The notes beneath the pieces were generated by a model. It was given only the letters and a program-made list of their open reading frames with translations, did not search any database and had not been told where the DNA came from. The translations under genes were made by a program, and so were the position numbers. Source: Bacteroidota bacterium (GTDB taxonomy: Bacteria; Bacteroidota; Bacteroidia; Bacteroidales; B18-G4). Taken from it: a stretch of DNA of 23,258 nucleotides. Positions 14,787 to 23,258 of the stretch are shown here, piece by piece (positions within the stretch are counted from its first letter, which is position 1; the number at the start of each line of letters is the position of its first letter). Location of the stretch: contig DAOVZP010000001.1 of the NCBI GenBank assembly GCA_030635045.1, positions 1-23,258 of the forward strand. The letters run 5' to 3'.

Positions 14787-14794
14787 TATTTTTG
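14787..14794 (+). promoter_or_regulatory. Putative -7 promoter box for the ileS unit
   Basis: TATTTTTG matches TAnnTTTG, 26 bp upstream of the ileS ATG, giving a leader of about 20 bases. The short leader leaves no room for a T-box. No -33 TTTG is seen at 19-20 bp. Confidence 0.5.
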
Positions 14795-14820
14795 CCCCTC
14801 GTTAAAAGCAGACGATAATA

Positions 14821-17800
14821 ATGTCAAAGGCAAAGAAATACAGGGAATATAAACAGCTCAACCTGACCGAAACCGGTAAGGAGATCAATAAGTATTGGGA
14901 GGATCATGAGGTTTTCAAGAGAAGCCTTGATTTAAGGAAAGGCCATCAGCCATTTATTTTTTACGAAGGCCCTCCTTCAGCCAATGGAAAGCCGGGCATC
15001 CATCACGTGATGGCACGTGCCATAAAAGATATATTCTGTCGTTATAAAACACAGAAAGGGTTCCTTGTTGAACGCAAGGCGGGATGGGATACCCACGGGT
15101 TACCGGTGGAGATCAGCGTTGAAAAAACCCTGGGCATTACCAAGGAAGACATCGGCAGTAAGATCAGTGTAGAAGATTATAACCAGGCCTGCCGTACCGA
15201 GGTGATGAAATATAAAGACCAATGGGATGAGTTGACAGTGGAAATGGGCTATTGGGTCGATCTGGATAACCCTTATATCACCTTCGATAACAAATATATT
15301 GAAACGGTATGGTGGTTGCTGAAGAAACTGTATGACAAAAAGCTCCTTTATAAGGGATACTCCATACAACCGTATTCACCCGCCGCAGGAACCGGCCTGA
15401 GCTCACACGAGCTTAACCTTCCCGGATGCTATCGTGACGTTAAGGATACTACTGTTGTTGCACAATTTAAGGTGGTGAAGGATGAAAAGTCAGACTTCCT
15501 CTTCAGGAACACTCATGGCGATATGTTCTTCCTGGCGTGGACTACTACAGCCTGGACACTTCCTTCCAACACTGCCCTGGCTGTTGGGAAAAAGATAAAA
15601 TACCAGCTGGTGCAGACATATAATACTTATACCGGCCTGCCGATCACTGTGATTGTTGCCAAAGACCTTTTTGGCAGCTATTTCCCCGAAAAAAATGCTG
15701 AATTAAGCCTGGATGAATATGAACCGGGACAAAAAGCAATTCCTTTTAAGGTGGTTGGTGAATATAGCGGGGCAGAATTGGCAGGTATCAATTATGAACA
15801 ATTGCTGCCTTATGCCCAACCCGAAGACGGGGATGCCTTCAGGGTAGTGACTGCCGATTTTGTTACTACTGAAGATGGTACCGGCATCGTGCACATTGCA
15901 CCGAGCTTTGGTGCGGATGACTTCAAGGTAGGCAAGGAAAATGGCATTGGTTCGCTAACCATGGTCGACAAGCAAGGCAGGTTTGTTGAAGCCATGGGAG
16001 AATTTGCCGGCCGTTATGTAAAAAATGAATATGCAGCGGATTACGATCCTAAAAATTCTGCTGATCCTGTAGATATCGATATCATCGTAAAGCTCAAGAA
16101 GGGAAACAAGGCATTTAAAACTGAAAAATACGAGCACTCCTATCCACATTGCTGGCGGACTGATAAGCCTATCCTGTACTATCCACTCGACAGCTGGTTT
16201 GTTAAGACCACAGCATATAAGGATCGCATGATGGAGCTCAATAAAACCATCAATTGGAAGCCGGCATCTACAGGTTCCGGACGTTTCGGTAACTGGCTCG
16301 AAAACCTGGTCGACTGGAACCTTTCAAGGTCCAGGTTCTGGGGGACCCCATTGCCGATCTGGGTTACGGAAGACAGGACAGAGGAAATTTGCATCGGCTC
16401 AGCCGATCAGCTGAACGAAGAGGTTGAAAAGTCGATTGTAGCCGGCTATATGGATAAAAACCCGATGGCAGGCTACCGGAAGGGTGATATGTCGAAGGAA
16501 AACTATGATACTTTCGACCTGCACAGGCCGTTTGTTGATAATATAATACTGGTTTCACCGTCGGGAAAGAAAATGTTCCGTGAACCCGAGCTGATAGATG
16601 TATGGTTCGACAGCGGAGCCATGCCATATGCCCAGTTCCATTATCCTTTTGAGAATAAACACCTGGAAAACTACTTCCCCTCCGACTTTATTGCCGAGGG
16701 TGTTGATCAGACCAGGGGATGGTTCTTTACACTCCATGCCATTGCTGTGATGCTGTTCGATAGTGTGTCATATAAGGCCTGCGTTGCCAATGGGCTTGTT
16801 CTTGATAAGGACGGAAATAAGATGTCGAAAAGGCTGGGCAATGCTGCGGATCCATTTGATACGATCCAGCAGTATGGCCCGGATGCCACCCGATGGTATA
16901 TGATGACCAACTCCCAGCCCTGGGATAACCTGAAATTCGATAGTGACAATATAAGGGAAGTACAACGGAAGTTCTTTGGTACCCTTTATAACACATATGT
17001 CTTCTTTGCATTGTATGCAAATATCGACGGCTTTGCCTATGCTGAGGATGATATTCCGGCAGATAAGCGGCCTGAGATCGACCGATGGATACTTTCCGAA
17101 TTGAATACCCTCATTGACATTGTGGATGAGGCATATAATAATTATGAGTCTTCCCGTGCCGGTCGCGCCATCGCGGAATTTGTGAACGATCACCTCAGCA
17201 ACTGGTACGTAAGGCTAAGCAGAAGGCGTTTCTGGAAAGGGGAGTACAGCAGTGAAAAGATATCTGCTTATCAGACCCTTTACAAATGCCTGAATGTGGT
17301 GGCCAGGCTTTCGGCACCCATAGCACCATTCTACACGGAACGCTTGTTCATCGATCTGAATGAAGTTACCGGAAAGGATAGCATGGATTCTGTTCACCTG
17401 ACTGAATTCCCGGAGAAAGATGACAGTATGATCGATAAGGACCTGGAAGAGCGCATGCAGATGGCGCAGAAATTCTCATCTATGGTATTGTCGCTGAGGA
17501 AAAAGTCAAATATCAGGGTAAGGCAGCCTCTGAACAAGATCATGATCCCGGTGCTTGACGAAAAGTTTGAGAAACAACTGAAAGCTGTTGAAAACCTTAT
17601 CCTTTCCGAGGTGAATGTTAAGGAACTTGAATACTTGCAGGATACTACAGGTGTTCTGGTAAAAAGTGTTAAGCCCAATTTTAAGGCCCTTGGCCCTAAA
17701 TATGGCAAGATGATGAAGCAGATCGCTGCTGCAGTAAATGCATTCACACAGGAGGATATTGCAAAGATCGAGAATGACAAAAAGTGCATGATCGGGATCG

Positions 17801-18189
17801 ATGGCCGGGAAGTGGAGATACTCTTAAGTGATGTTGATATTATTACCCGGGACATCCCCGGTTGGCTGATCAGTGGAATGGGCAATTTAACCGTGGCCCT
17901 CGACGTTACCCTGACGCCGGAATTAATTGAGGAAGGCATTGCCCGTGACCTCGTGAACAGGATACAGAACCTTCGTAAAGACAAAGGTTTTGAGGTTACG
18001 GACAAGATCATCCTGAAAATTAAAAAAAACAGTAAAATAAGTGAAGCAATCCAGAACAATTATGACTATATTTGTTCAGAGACCCTGACCGAATCACTTG
18101 ATCTGACAGAAGAGCTACCGGAAGACCAAATTGTCCGGGTTGAACTTGCAGACAAGCTGGAGGCATGTATTATCATAGAGAAGGTCTGA
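14821..18189 (+). CDS. ileS: Isoleucyl-tRNA synthetase
   Basis: This 1122-residue class Ia synthetase charges tRNA-Ile with isoleucine in the cytoplasm. The HIGH-equivalent signature is PPSANGKPGIHH (51-62), in which the first His is Gly as is usual for this phylum. The KMSKR signature is at 667-671 (GNKMSKRLGN). Between them lies the long CP1 editing domain, with the threonine-rich FLAWTTTAWTLPSNTALAVG and GTGIVHIAPSFGADD motifs. WFDSGAMPYAQFHYP and GVDQTRGWFFTLH belong to the Rossmann core. The anticodon-binding helical domain follows from about residue 740, with a long C-terminal extension. The length is normal for Bacteroidota. It is the first gene of a unit with the TraR/DksA-like gene (26 bp on) and lspA. 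Confidence 0.98.
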   Translation: MSKAKKYREYKQLNLTETGKEINKYWEDHEVFKRSLDLRKGHQPFIFYEGPPSANGKPGIHHVMARAIKDIFCRYKTQKGFLVERKAGWDTHGLPVEISVEKTLGITKEDIGSKISVEDYNQACRTEVMKYKDQWDELTVEMGYWVDLDNPYITFDNKYIETVWWLLKKLYDKKLLYKGYSIQPYSPAAGTGLSSHELNLPGCYRDVKDTTVVAQFKVVKDEKSDFLFRNTHGDMFFLAWTTTAWTLPSNTALAVGKKIKYQLVQTYNTYTGLPITVIVAKDLFGSYFPEKNAELSLDEYEPGQKAIPFKVVGEYSGAELAGINYEQLLPYAQPEDGDAFRVVTADFVTTEDGTGIVHIAPSFGADDFKVGKENGIGSLTMVDKQGRFVEAMGEFAGRYVKNEYAADYDPKNSADPVDIDIIVKLKKGNKAFKTEKYEHSYPHCWRTDKPILYYPLDSWFVKTTAYKDRMMELNKTINWKPASTGSGRFGNWLENLVDWNLSRSRFWGTPLPIWVTEDRTEEICIGSADQLNEEVEKSIVAGYMDKNPMAGYRKGDMSKENYDTFDLHRPFVDNIILVSPSGKKMFREPELIDVWFDSGAMPYAQFHYPFENKHLENYFPSDFIAEGVDQTRGWFFTLHAIAVMLFDSVSYKACVANGLVLDKDGNKMSKRLGNAADPFDTIQQYGPDATRWYMMTNSQPWDNLKFDSDNIREVQRKFFGTLYNTYVFFALYANIDGFAYAEDDIPADKRPEIDRWILSELNTLIDIVDEAYNNYESSRAGRAIAEFVNDHLSNWYVRLSRRRFWKGEYSSEKISAYQTLYKCLNVVARLSAPIAPFYTERLFIDLNEVTGKDSMDSVHLTEFPEKDDSMIDKDLEERMQMAQKFSSMVLSLRKKSNIRVRQPLNKIMIPVLDEKFEKQLKAVENLILSEVNVKELEYLQDTTGVLVKSVKPNFKALGPKYGKMMKQIAAAVNAFTQEDIAKIENDKKCMIGIDGREVEILLSDVDIITRDIPGWLISGMGNLTVALDVTLTPELIEEGIARDLVNRIQNLRKDKGFEVTDKIILKIKKNSKISEAIQNNYDYICSETLTESLDLTEELPEDQIVRVELADKLEACIIIEKV

Positions 18190-18215
18190 TTGTGTAATTC
18201 TAAATAATAGGAGTT

Positions 18216-18617
18216 ATGGCAAAGAAGGAAAACAAAGACGAGAAAAAAACACGGTATTCCGATGAGGAACTTGCGGAATTCAAAGCGATTATTGATAATA
18301 AGCTGGAAAAAGCCCGCAACGATCTGGAGTTGCTTACCGAGGCATACACCAATGCCAATGAGCATGGTACTAACGATACTTCTCCAACCTTTAAGGTGCT
18401 TGAAGAAGGCTATCAGGTACTCTCTAAAGAGGAGAATAGCAGACTGGCAGCAAGGCAAAGTAAGTTTATTCAGAACCTGGAAAATGCACTTGTCAGGATC
18501 GAGAATAAAACCTATGGTATTTGCAGGGCAACCGGAAAACTGATCCCTAAGGAGCGCCTGAGAAGCGTACCCCATGCTACACTCAGCATTGATGCCAAGA
18601 AGAATCAGTATAAGTAA
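18216..18617 (+). CDS. TraR/DksA family protein lacking most zinc-finger cysteines
   Basis: This 133-residue protein has a charged helical coiled-coil region (about 15-95) and a C-terminal TraR/DksA-type domain, TYGICRATGKLIPKERLRSVPHATLSID. DksA proteins bind the RNA polymerase secondary channel and tune initiation, often with ppGpp. The domain normally carries C-x2-C and a second C-x2-C; here only Cys103 remains and the partner positions are Thr, Ser and Ala, so no classic C4 zinc site can form. From memory this form is common in Bacteroidota next to ileS and lspA. Whether it still acts on RNA polymerase is not shown. An AGGAG lies only two bases before the ATG, too close for a normal Shine-Dalgarno. 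Confidence 0.88.
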   Translation: MAKKENKDEKKTRYSDEELAEFKAIIDNKLEKARNDLELLTEAYTNANEHGTNDTSPTFKVLEEGYQVLSKEENSRLAARQSKFIQNLENALVRIENKTYGICRATGKLIPKERLRSVPHATLSIDAKKNQYK

Positions 18618-18674
18618 TATTCCGGCAGCAATTCTCATTATTTATTATATACACTTCTGATAATCCGGAATATA
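18616..18674. promoter_or_regulatory. Inverted repeat spanning the lspA leader
   Basis: ATATTCCGG (18617-18625, starting on the last base of the upstream stop codon) is perfectly complementary to CCGGAATAT (18665-18673). The 39-base loop is AT-rich. The right arm ends four bases before the GTG start of lspA, so pairing in the mRNA would occlude the initiation region. This is inferred only; it may be chance. Confidence 0.3.
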
Positions 18675-18676
18675 TT

Positions 18677-19282
18677 GTGAAAAGGTCTTATATAATCTTC
18701 CTTACAATTTTCATTGTATTGCTGGTTGACCAGGTTTTAAAGGTCTGGATCAAAACCAATATGTACCTTGGGCAGGAGTATTCTGTTATTGGTAACTGGT
18801 TCCTGATACATTTTACGGAAAATGAAGGCATGGCTTTCGGCATGACCCTGGGTGGTGGATTTGGAAAGCTTGCACTCAGCATCTTCAGGATAATTGCTAT
18901 CATTATCATTGGATGGTACCTTTTCTATCTGTCCCGGATGCGCTCAAACAAAGGCCTGATCTTTAGTATTTCACTGATCTTTGTCGGTGCACTTGGCAAT
19001 ATTGTCGATAGTGCGTTTTATGGCTTGCTATTCTCACAGAGCAGCTTTCATACCATTGCAAGCTTCTTGCCTGAGGGCGGAGGGTACGGAGGGTTCCTTC
19101 ATGGTGAGGTTGTCGATATGTTCTACTTTCCTATCCTGTATGGAACCTATCCGGAGTGGTTTCCATGGAAAGGTGGCGACTCATTTATCTTTTTCCGTCC
19201 TGTTTTTAATATTGCCGACTCGGCTATAACCACAGGAGTGATCATACTGATCGTTTTCCAAAGGAAGTTTTTTAAGAAATAG
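18677..19282 (+). CDS. lspA: Lipoprotein signal peptidase (signal peptidase II)
   Basis: This 201-residue inner-membrane aspartyl peptidase cleaves signal peptides from diacylated prolipoproteins. Four membrane helices are visible at about 6-24, 66-85, 95-110 and 182-197. The catalytic aspartates are Asp111 in GALGNIVDSAFYG and Asp181 in FNIADSAIT. The FTENEGMAFG segment and HGEVVDMFYFP are also family signatures. The stretch of about 30 residues between the Asp111 region and HGEVVD is longer than in E. coli, a form seen in Bacteroidota. The start is GTG at 18677. It would process the lipoproteins encoded elsewhere in this window (MltF-like, phosphoesterase, TPR protein). Confidence 0.96.
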   Translation: MKRSYIIFLTIFIVLLVDQVLKVWIKTNMYLGQEYSVIGNWFLIHFTENEGMAFGMTLGGGFGKLALSIFRIIAIIIIGWYLFYLSRMRSNKGLIFSISLIFVGALGNIVDSAFYGLLFSQSSFHTIASFLPEGGGYGGFLHGEVVDMFYFPILYGTYPEWFPWKGGDSFIFFRPVFNIADSAITTGVIILIVFQRKFFKK

Positions 19283-19285
19283 TTA

Positions 19286-19339
19286 AATGCACTTTTGCTT
19301 CCCTTTAGCCAAAATGGCTACGAGGCTTAATGGTGCATT
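19286..19339. terminator. Nested hairpin after lspA, possible terminator
   Basis: An outer stem AATGCAC/GTGCATT (19286-19292 with 19333-19339) encloses an inner 6-bp hairpin TAGCCA-AAA-TGGCTA (19306-19320). It lies just after the lspA stop and before the atpD promoter, where a transcript end would be expected. No T-tract follows, so terminator function is uncertain. Confidence 0.35.
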
Positions 19340-19341
19340 AG

Positions 19342-20949
<1,608 letters not shown>

Positions 20950-20963
20950 AACCAATACCCTGC

Positions 20964-21200
20964 ATGAAGCTCGAGATCATAACCCCCGACAAGTCTGTAT
21001 TCACAGGAGAAGTTAGCCTGGTGCAACTTCCGGGCATTGATGGCTCTTTTGAGATCCTGAATATGCATGCACCCCTCATTTCGGTGCTGAAAAAAGGAAA
21101 AATCAAGATCAAAGATGATCAGGGAAAAGAACAATTCTTTGAAGTCAATGGTGGAGTTGTGGAAGTGCTTAAGAATAAAGTGCTGATATTGGCGGAATAA
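20964..21200 (+). CDS. atpC: F1F0 ATP synthase subunit epsilon, short form
   Basis: This 78-residue protein contains only the N-terminal beta-sandwich domain of epsilon (MKLEIITPDKSVFTGEV, LPGIDGSFEILNMHAPLIS, FEVNGGVVEVLKNKVLILAE). The C-terminal helical hairpin that inhibits ATPase activity in other bacteria is absent. This short form is usual in Bacteroidota, so it is not a truncation. It couples the central stalk to the c-ring. The ATG is 14 bp after the atpD stop, so the two are cotranscribed. A heptameric array begins on the very next base after its stop codon. Confidence 0.95.
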   Translation: MKLEIITPDKSVFTGEVSLVQLPGIDGSFEILNMHAPLISVLKKGKIKIKDDQGKEQFFEVNGGVVEVLKNKVLILAE

Positions 21201-21302
21201 ATGCTGGATTCTGGATACTAGATGCTGGATAACTTCAAACTTTAGTTCACTTTAGATCACTTTAGGCACTTGTTTCTGGATGCTGGATAAAAACTTCAAA
21301 CT
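21201..21302. repeat. Composite heptameric and decameric repeat after atpC (array 9)
   Basis: Heptamers atgctgg, attctgg, atactag and atgctgg start directly after the atpC stop codon; they are the reverse complement of the CCAG type. Three exact ACTTTAG copies at 10-bp spacing follow (21239, 21249, 21259). Two CTGGA heptamers then recur (21274-21287). A segment GATGCTGGATAA + CTTCAAACT appears twice (21221-21241 and 21279-21302, the second with three extra A). The array reaches into the 3' end of the convergent nitroreductase gene. Confidence 0.85.
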
Positions 21303-21811
21303 CCAAACTTATTACGATGAATCTTCTCAGTCTTATACCTGTCAGGAGCTTCCTTATGCTCATCAGGATAACCTATAGAGATTAAAGAAACCGGGAGGAT
21401 ATGGCCGGGGATCTCCAATAATTTACTGACTGCCTTAATACGTTCCTCACGGGGAAACATGCCCAGCCATACTGCCCCCAAACCATGAGCATGCGCCGAA
21501 AGTAATATGTTTTGTGTGACTGCTGAACAATCCTGAACAATATACCCTTCTGCTTCCTGCAACTGCTTATCTCCACAAACAAGAATGGCAAGGGTAGCCT
21601 GCTTTAGCATTTTTCCATAAGGGTGGGCAATAGCTAATTCATCAAGAATTACCCTGTCAGTAACAACAATAAAATGCCATGGCTGGATATTCCTGGCAGA
21701 GGGTGCGTGCAGGCCTGCCTCGATCAGGTCCCTGATCAAATCCTCAGAAATAATTTTGTCAGTGTATTTTCGGATGCTTCTTCTCGTCAGGATTGCTTTT
21801 TGGGTATCCAT
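21296..21811 (-). CDS. Nitroreductase family protein
   Basis: This 171-residue protein is of the short FMN-dependent nitroreductase type. The N-terminal LTRRSIRKYTDK and APSARNIQPWHFIVV (36-50) contribute to FMN binding. LSAHAHGLGAVWLGMFP (104-120) and the C-terminal PVSLISIGYPDEHKEAPDRY are further family blocks. Enzymes of this group reduce nitro compounds, quinones or flavins with NAD(P)H; the natural substrate cannot be predicted. It is cytoplasmic and probably dimeric. It lies 49 bp downstream of the TPR lipoprotein gene on the same strand and shows no -7 box of its own, so cotranscription is plausible. Confidence 0.92.
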   Translation of the reverse strand: MDTQKAILTRRSIRKYTDKIISEDLIRDLIEAGLHAPSARNIQPWHFIVVTDRVILDELAIAHPYGKMLKQATLAILVCGDKQLQEAEGYIVQDCSAVTQNILLSAHAHGLGAVWLGMFPREERIKAVSKLLEIPGHILPVSLISIGYPDEHKEAPDRYKTEKIHRNKFGV

Positions 21812-21860
21812 TTCTTTTATTTATGGCTGGTGATATGATAAATTCAGGTAGGAAACAGAT

Positions 21861-22661
21861 CTATTCCCCTCCTTGCCCCTCGCAATATCCGCGAATGGCC
21901 TTTTCAGCTTCATAATGCCCCAGGGCATAAGCCTTCTCCCAATCATAACATGCATCATGGAGCCTGCCCTGGTTGAGGTTGGCAAGCCCGCGGTTAAAAA
22001 ACGCATCTGCATATTCAGGATTCAGCTCAATGGCTCTGTCAAAATCCTTAATGGCACCCAGGTAATCTTTTATTTGTCCCCGGGTAGTTCCCCTGTTATA
22101 GTATGCGATAGGATCGTTGGGTTTTAATTCTACCACCCTGTTGTAATCTTCCAGACATTTTACAAAGTCGCCCAACATATAATAAACCCTTCCGCGATAT
22201 TGAATTGAAAGAGAATGATTTGGGGAAATCTGAATGGCCTTGCTAAATGCCTGCAAAGCTTCATGAAACTTATTCAATTTGAAAGAACCCAAACCAAGGT
22301 TGTAATAAGCCCTCGGATCTTCCGGGCTTTTAGCGATTACCTGCTTAAAGTATTGCACGCCACTTTCAAAATCATTGTTATCATAAGCCGCGGTTCCTTT
22401 TTGGAACAGGTATGCTACTTGTTGGCTCTCTATTTCCTGTGTATCTAAGCCTTCGGTATTAGTATCAGGGGTTATTTTGTCAATATTTACTTCTGAAAAA
22501 CCTGGTTTTGCCTGATCCGGGGCCTCTTTTTCCTTTACTGACGACACCTCAGCATCATCATTTTCTGGTTCTGTTGAAGTATTATTTTCTTGCTGACCGG
22601 TACATGATACCAGGAACGCAATGGCAAGAAGGAGAAAAATTCGTTTCATATTGTTTTTCAT
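21861..22661 (-). CDS. TPR-repeat lipoprotein
   Basis: This 266-residue protein has a lipoprotein signal (lipobox L-V-S-C, Cys20) and an acidic, low-complexity linker (about 21-80, rich in Glu, Asp, Asn and Thr). Five tandem 34-residue tetratricopeptide repeats follow, at about 82-251. Each has the expected Ala/Gly and Tyr spacing, for example AYYNLGLGSFKLNKFHEALQ and AFFNRGLANLNQG. TPRs are helical protein-interaction modules, so this is a membrane-anchored scaffold or binding protein, partner unknown. The ATG at 22661 (MKNNMKR) is used; the Met at residue 5 (22649) is also possible. A -7 box lies 34 bp upstream. Confidence 0.9.
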   Translation of the reverse strand: MKNNMKRIFLLLAIAFLVSCTGQQENNTSTEPENDDAEVSSVKEKEAPDQAKPGFSEVNIDKITPDTNTEGLDTQEIESQQVAYLFQKGTAAYDNNDFESGVQYFKQVIAKSPEDPRAYYNLGLGSFKLNKFHEALQAFSKAIQISPNHSLSIQYRGRVYYMLGDFVKCLEDYNRVVELKPNDPIAYYNRGTTRGQIKDYLGAIKDFDRAIELNPEYADAFFNRGLANLNQGRLHDACYDWEKAYALGHYEAEKAIRGYCEGQGGE

Positions 22662-22695
22662 TCATTAACGACAACTGCCGCTTGTTATTTCAGGG

Positions 22696-22703
22696 CAAAA
22701 ATA
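22696..22703 (-). promoter_or_regulatory. Putative -7 promoter box for the TPR gene
   Basis: The minus strand reads TATTTTTG, matching TAnnTTTG, 34 bp before the ATG at 22661. It lies in the 96-bp gap after the IPExxxVDY gene and suggests that the TPR and nitroreductase genes form their own unit. No -33 box was found. Confidence 0.45.
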
Positions 22704-22757
22704 TTAAAATAAAGAATAGCACGGATGTTAAAAATTGCTATAATTTGAGTCATAGGC

Positions 22758-23231
22758 TTAATCAGCCTGATATTCCTTTCCGGCTGCTAGCAGGTGAAGT
22801 TCCATCTCTTCGAAAAGAAGATCCATGTCTTTAATTTTGGCAGGATCAATCTCATATGCTGCAAGAACATGTGGAATGCTCCTGGTCTTTTTTAAAATAT
22901 CAAGGAAGGCATTCTCTCCCAGTGTATCCCCGGCCAATAAAAAAAAGTCTACCTGCCCAAGTGAAGGCACCAGCTTTCCTTGCGGATGGTGGTTTCCAAT
23001 CAGGCAAAAATTAGTCTTCAGGTCTATGTCATCATAAATAAGACATGGGAAACATAAAGTGCTTTCATCCATGTGCCCCGGGGTTTCAAAATCATCAATC
23101 CGCGTGAATCCAAACCTCAGGCTTTTGTCCATCGCAAAGGATAAACGATATGATTTCAGATGGCATGATATACCAATCAGGCTGATATTAAAATCCTGCG
23201 CTGCTTGTAAGGTTTGTTTCCTTTTTGCCAT
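22758..23231 (-). CDS. IPExxxVDY family protein
   Basis: This 157-residue cytoplasmic protein belongs to the Bacteroidota family named after its IPExxxVDY motif. The motif appears here in a relaxed form as V88-P-S-x3-V94-D-F96 (LVPSLGQVDFFLLAGD). Also seen are the conserved DKSLRFGFTRIDDFE and FCLIGNHH segments. Nothing is known about function. The motif differs from the name at three positions (Val for Ile, Ser for Glu, Phe for Tyr), so the assignment rests on overall layout. The ATG at 23231 is followed by a basic KRKQ. No -7 box is evident in the 27 bases before the window ends. Confidence 0.75.
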   Translation of the reverse strand: MAKRKQTLQAAQDFNISLIGISCHLKSYRLSFAMDKSLRFGFTRIDDFETPGHMDESTLCFPCLIYDDIDLKTNFCLIGNHHPQGKLVPSLGQVDFFLLAGDTLGENAFLDILKKTRSIPHVLAAYEIDPAKIKDMDLLFEEMELHLLAAGKEYQAD

Positions 23232-23258
23232 CTGTATCTAGTGAGATATAAAAATACA

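Noticed and set aside
14747..14820. T-box riboswitch before ileS
   Set aside because: The leader after the -7 box is only about 20 bases, and T-boxes are not known in Bacteroidota.
14971..15006. ileS HIGH motif reads P-G-I-H-H, apparently a lost catalytic residue
   Set aside because: From memory this variant is the normal form in Bacteroidota isoleucyl-tRNA synthetases.
17394..18059. 221-residue open frame antisense to ileS
   Set aside because: It lies wholly within the well-supported ileS gene, is rich in Ser/Phe/Ile as antisense frames of such genes are, and has no recognisable domain.
18216..18617. TraR/DksA-like gene inactivated by loss of zinc-finger cysteines
   Set aside because: The frame is intact, and from memory the single-Cys form is common in this phylum beside ileS and lspA.
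20964..21200. Truncated atpC
   Set aside because: A short epsilon lacking the C-terminal helices is usual in Bacteroidota, and the domain present is complete.

Overview
The window is a chromosomal segment of a Bacteroidota bacterium, most likely from the order Bacteroidales or a close relative. The evidence is the run ileS, TraR/DksA-like gene, lspA; a beta subunit of ATP synthase with an insertion and a very short epsilon subunit; families common in this phylum (DUF2147, DUF3857-transglutaminase, DUF6249, DUF6125, IPExxxVDY); and repeated TAnnTTTG -7 promoter boxes with few Shine-Dalgarno sequences. No rRNA, tRNA, complete transposon, CRISPR array or phage gene was seen.

Layout. 1-185 (-): start of an exported protein cut by the window edge. 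382-2469 (+): a DUF2147 protein and an MltF-like lytic transglycosylase lipoprotein. 2496-2924 (-): GNAT acetyltransferase. 3156-3485 (+): small DUF6249 membrane protein. 3563-4123 (-): ThpR-type RNA cyclic phosphodiesterase. 4224-5156 (+): divergent class III nucleotide cyclase-like protein. 5237-9025 (-): two tandem DUF3857/transglutaminase-like exported proteins, the first transcribed with an intact Cys-His-Asp triad and the second with all three residues replaced. 9144-11887 (+): calcineurin-like phosphoesterase lipoprotein and an M14 zinc carboxypeptidase, with a strong hairpin between them. 12173-13255 (-): exported polysaccharide deacetylase. 13460-14704 (+): a two-gene unit of an unknown helical protein and a DUF6125 protein. 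14821-19282 (+): ileS, TraR/DksA-like gene, lspA. 19438-21200 (+): atpD, atpC. 21296-23231 (-): nitroreductase, TPR lipoprotein and an IPExxxVDY protein.

How the genes work together. Much of the window concerns the cell envelope: peptidoglycan cleavage, lipoprotein maturation by LspA, polysaccharide deacetylation, and exported peptidase and phosphatase activities. Four putative lipoproteins or exported hydrolases would depend on Sec and, in part, LspA. The core genes ileS to atpC are ordinary housekeeping.

The most unusual feature lies between genes. At least eight intergenic spaces hold imperfect tandem arrays with a strict 7-bp period but several unrelated unit sequences (CCAG/CTGG, TTCGTT, CCCCATA, GGATGAA and ATTCTGT types). 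Several begin exactly at a stop codon. I know of no described element class matching this. It is the main candidate for something undescribed.
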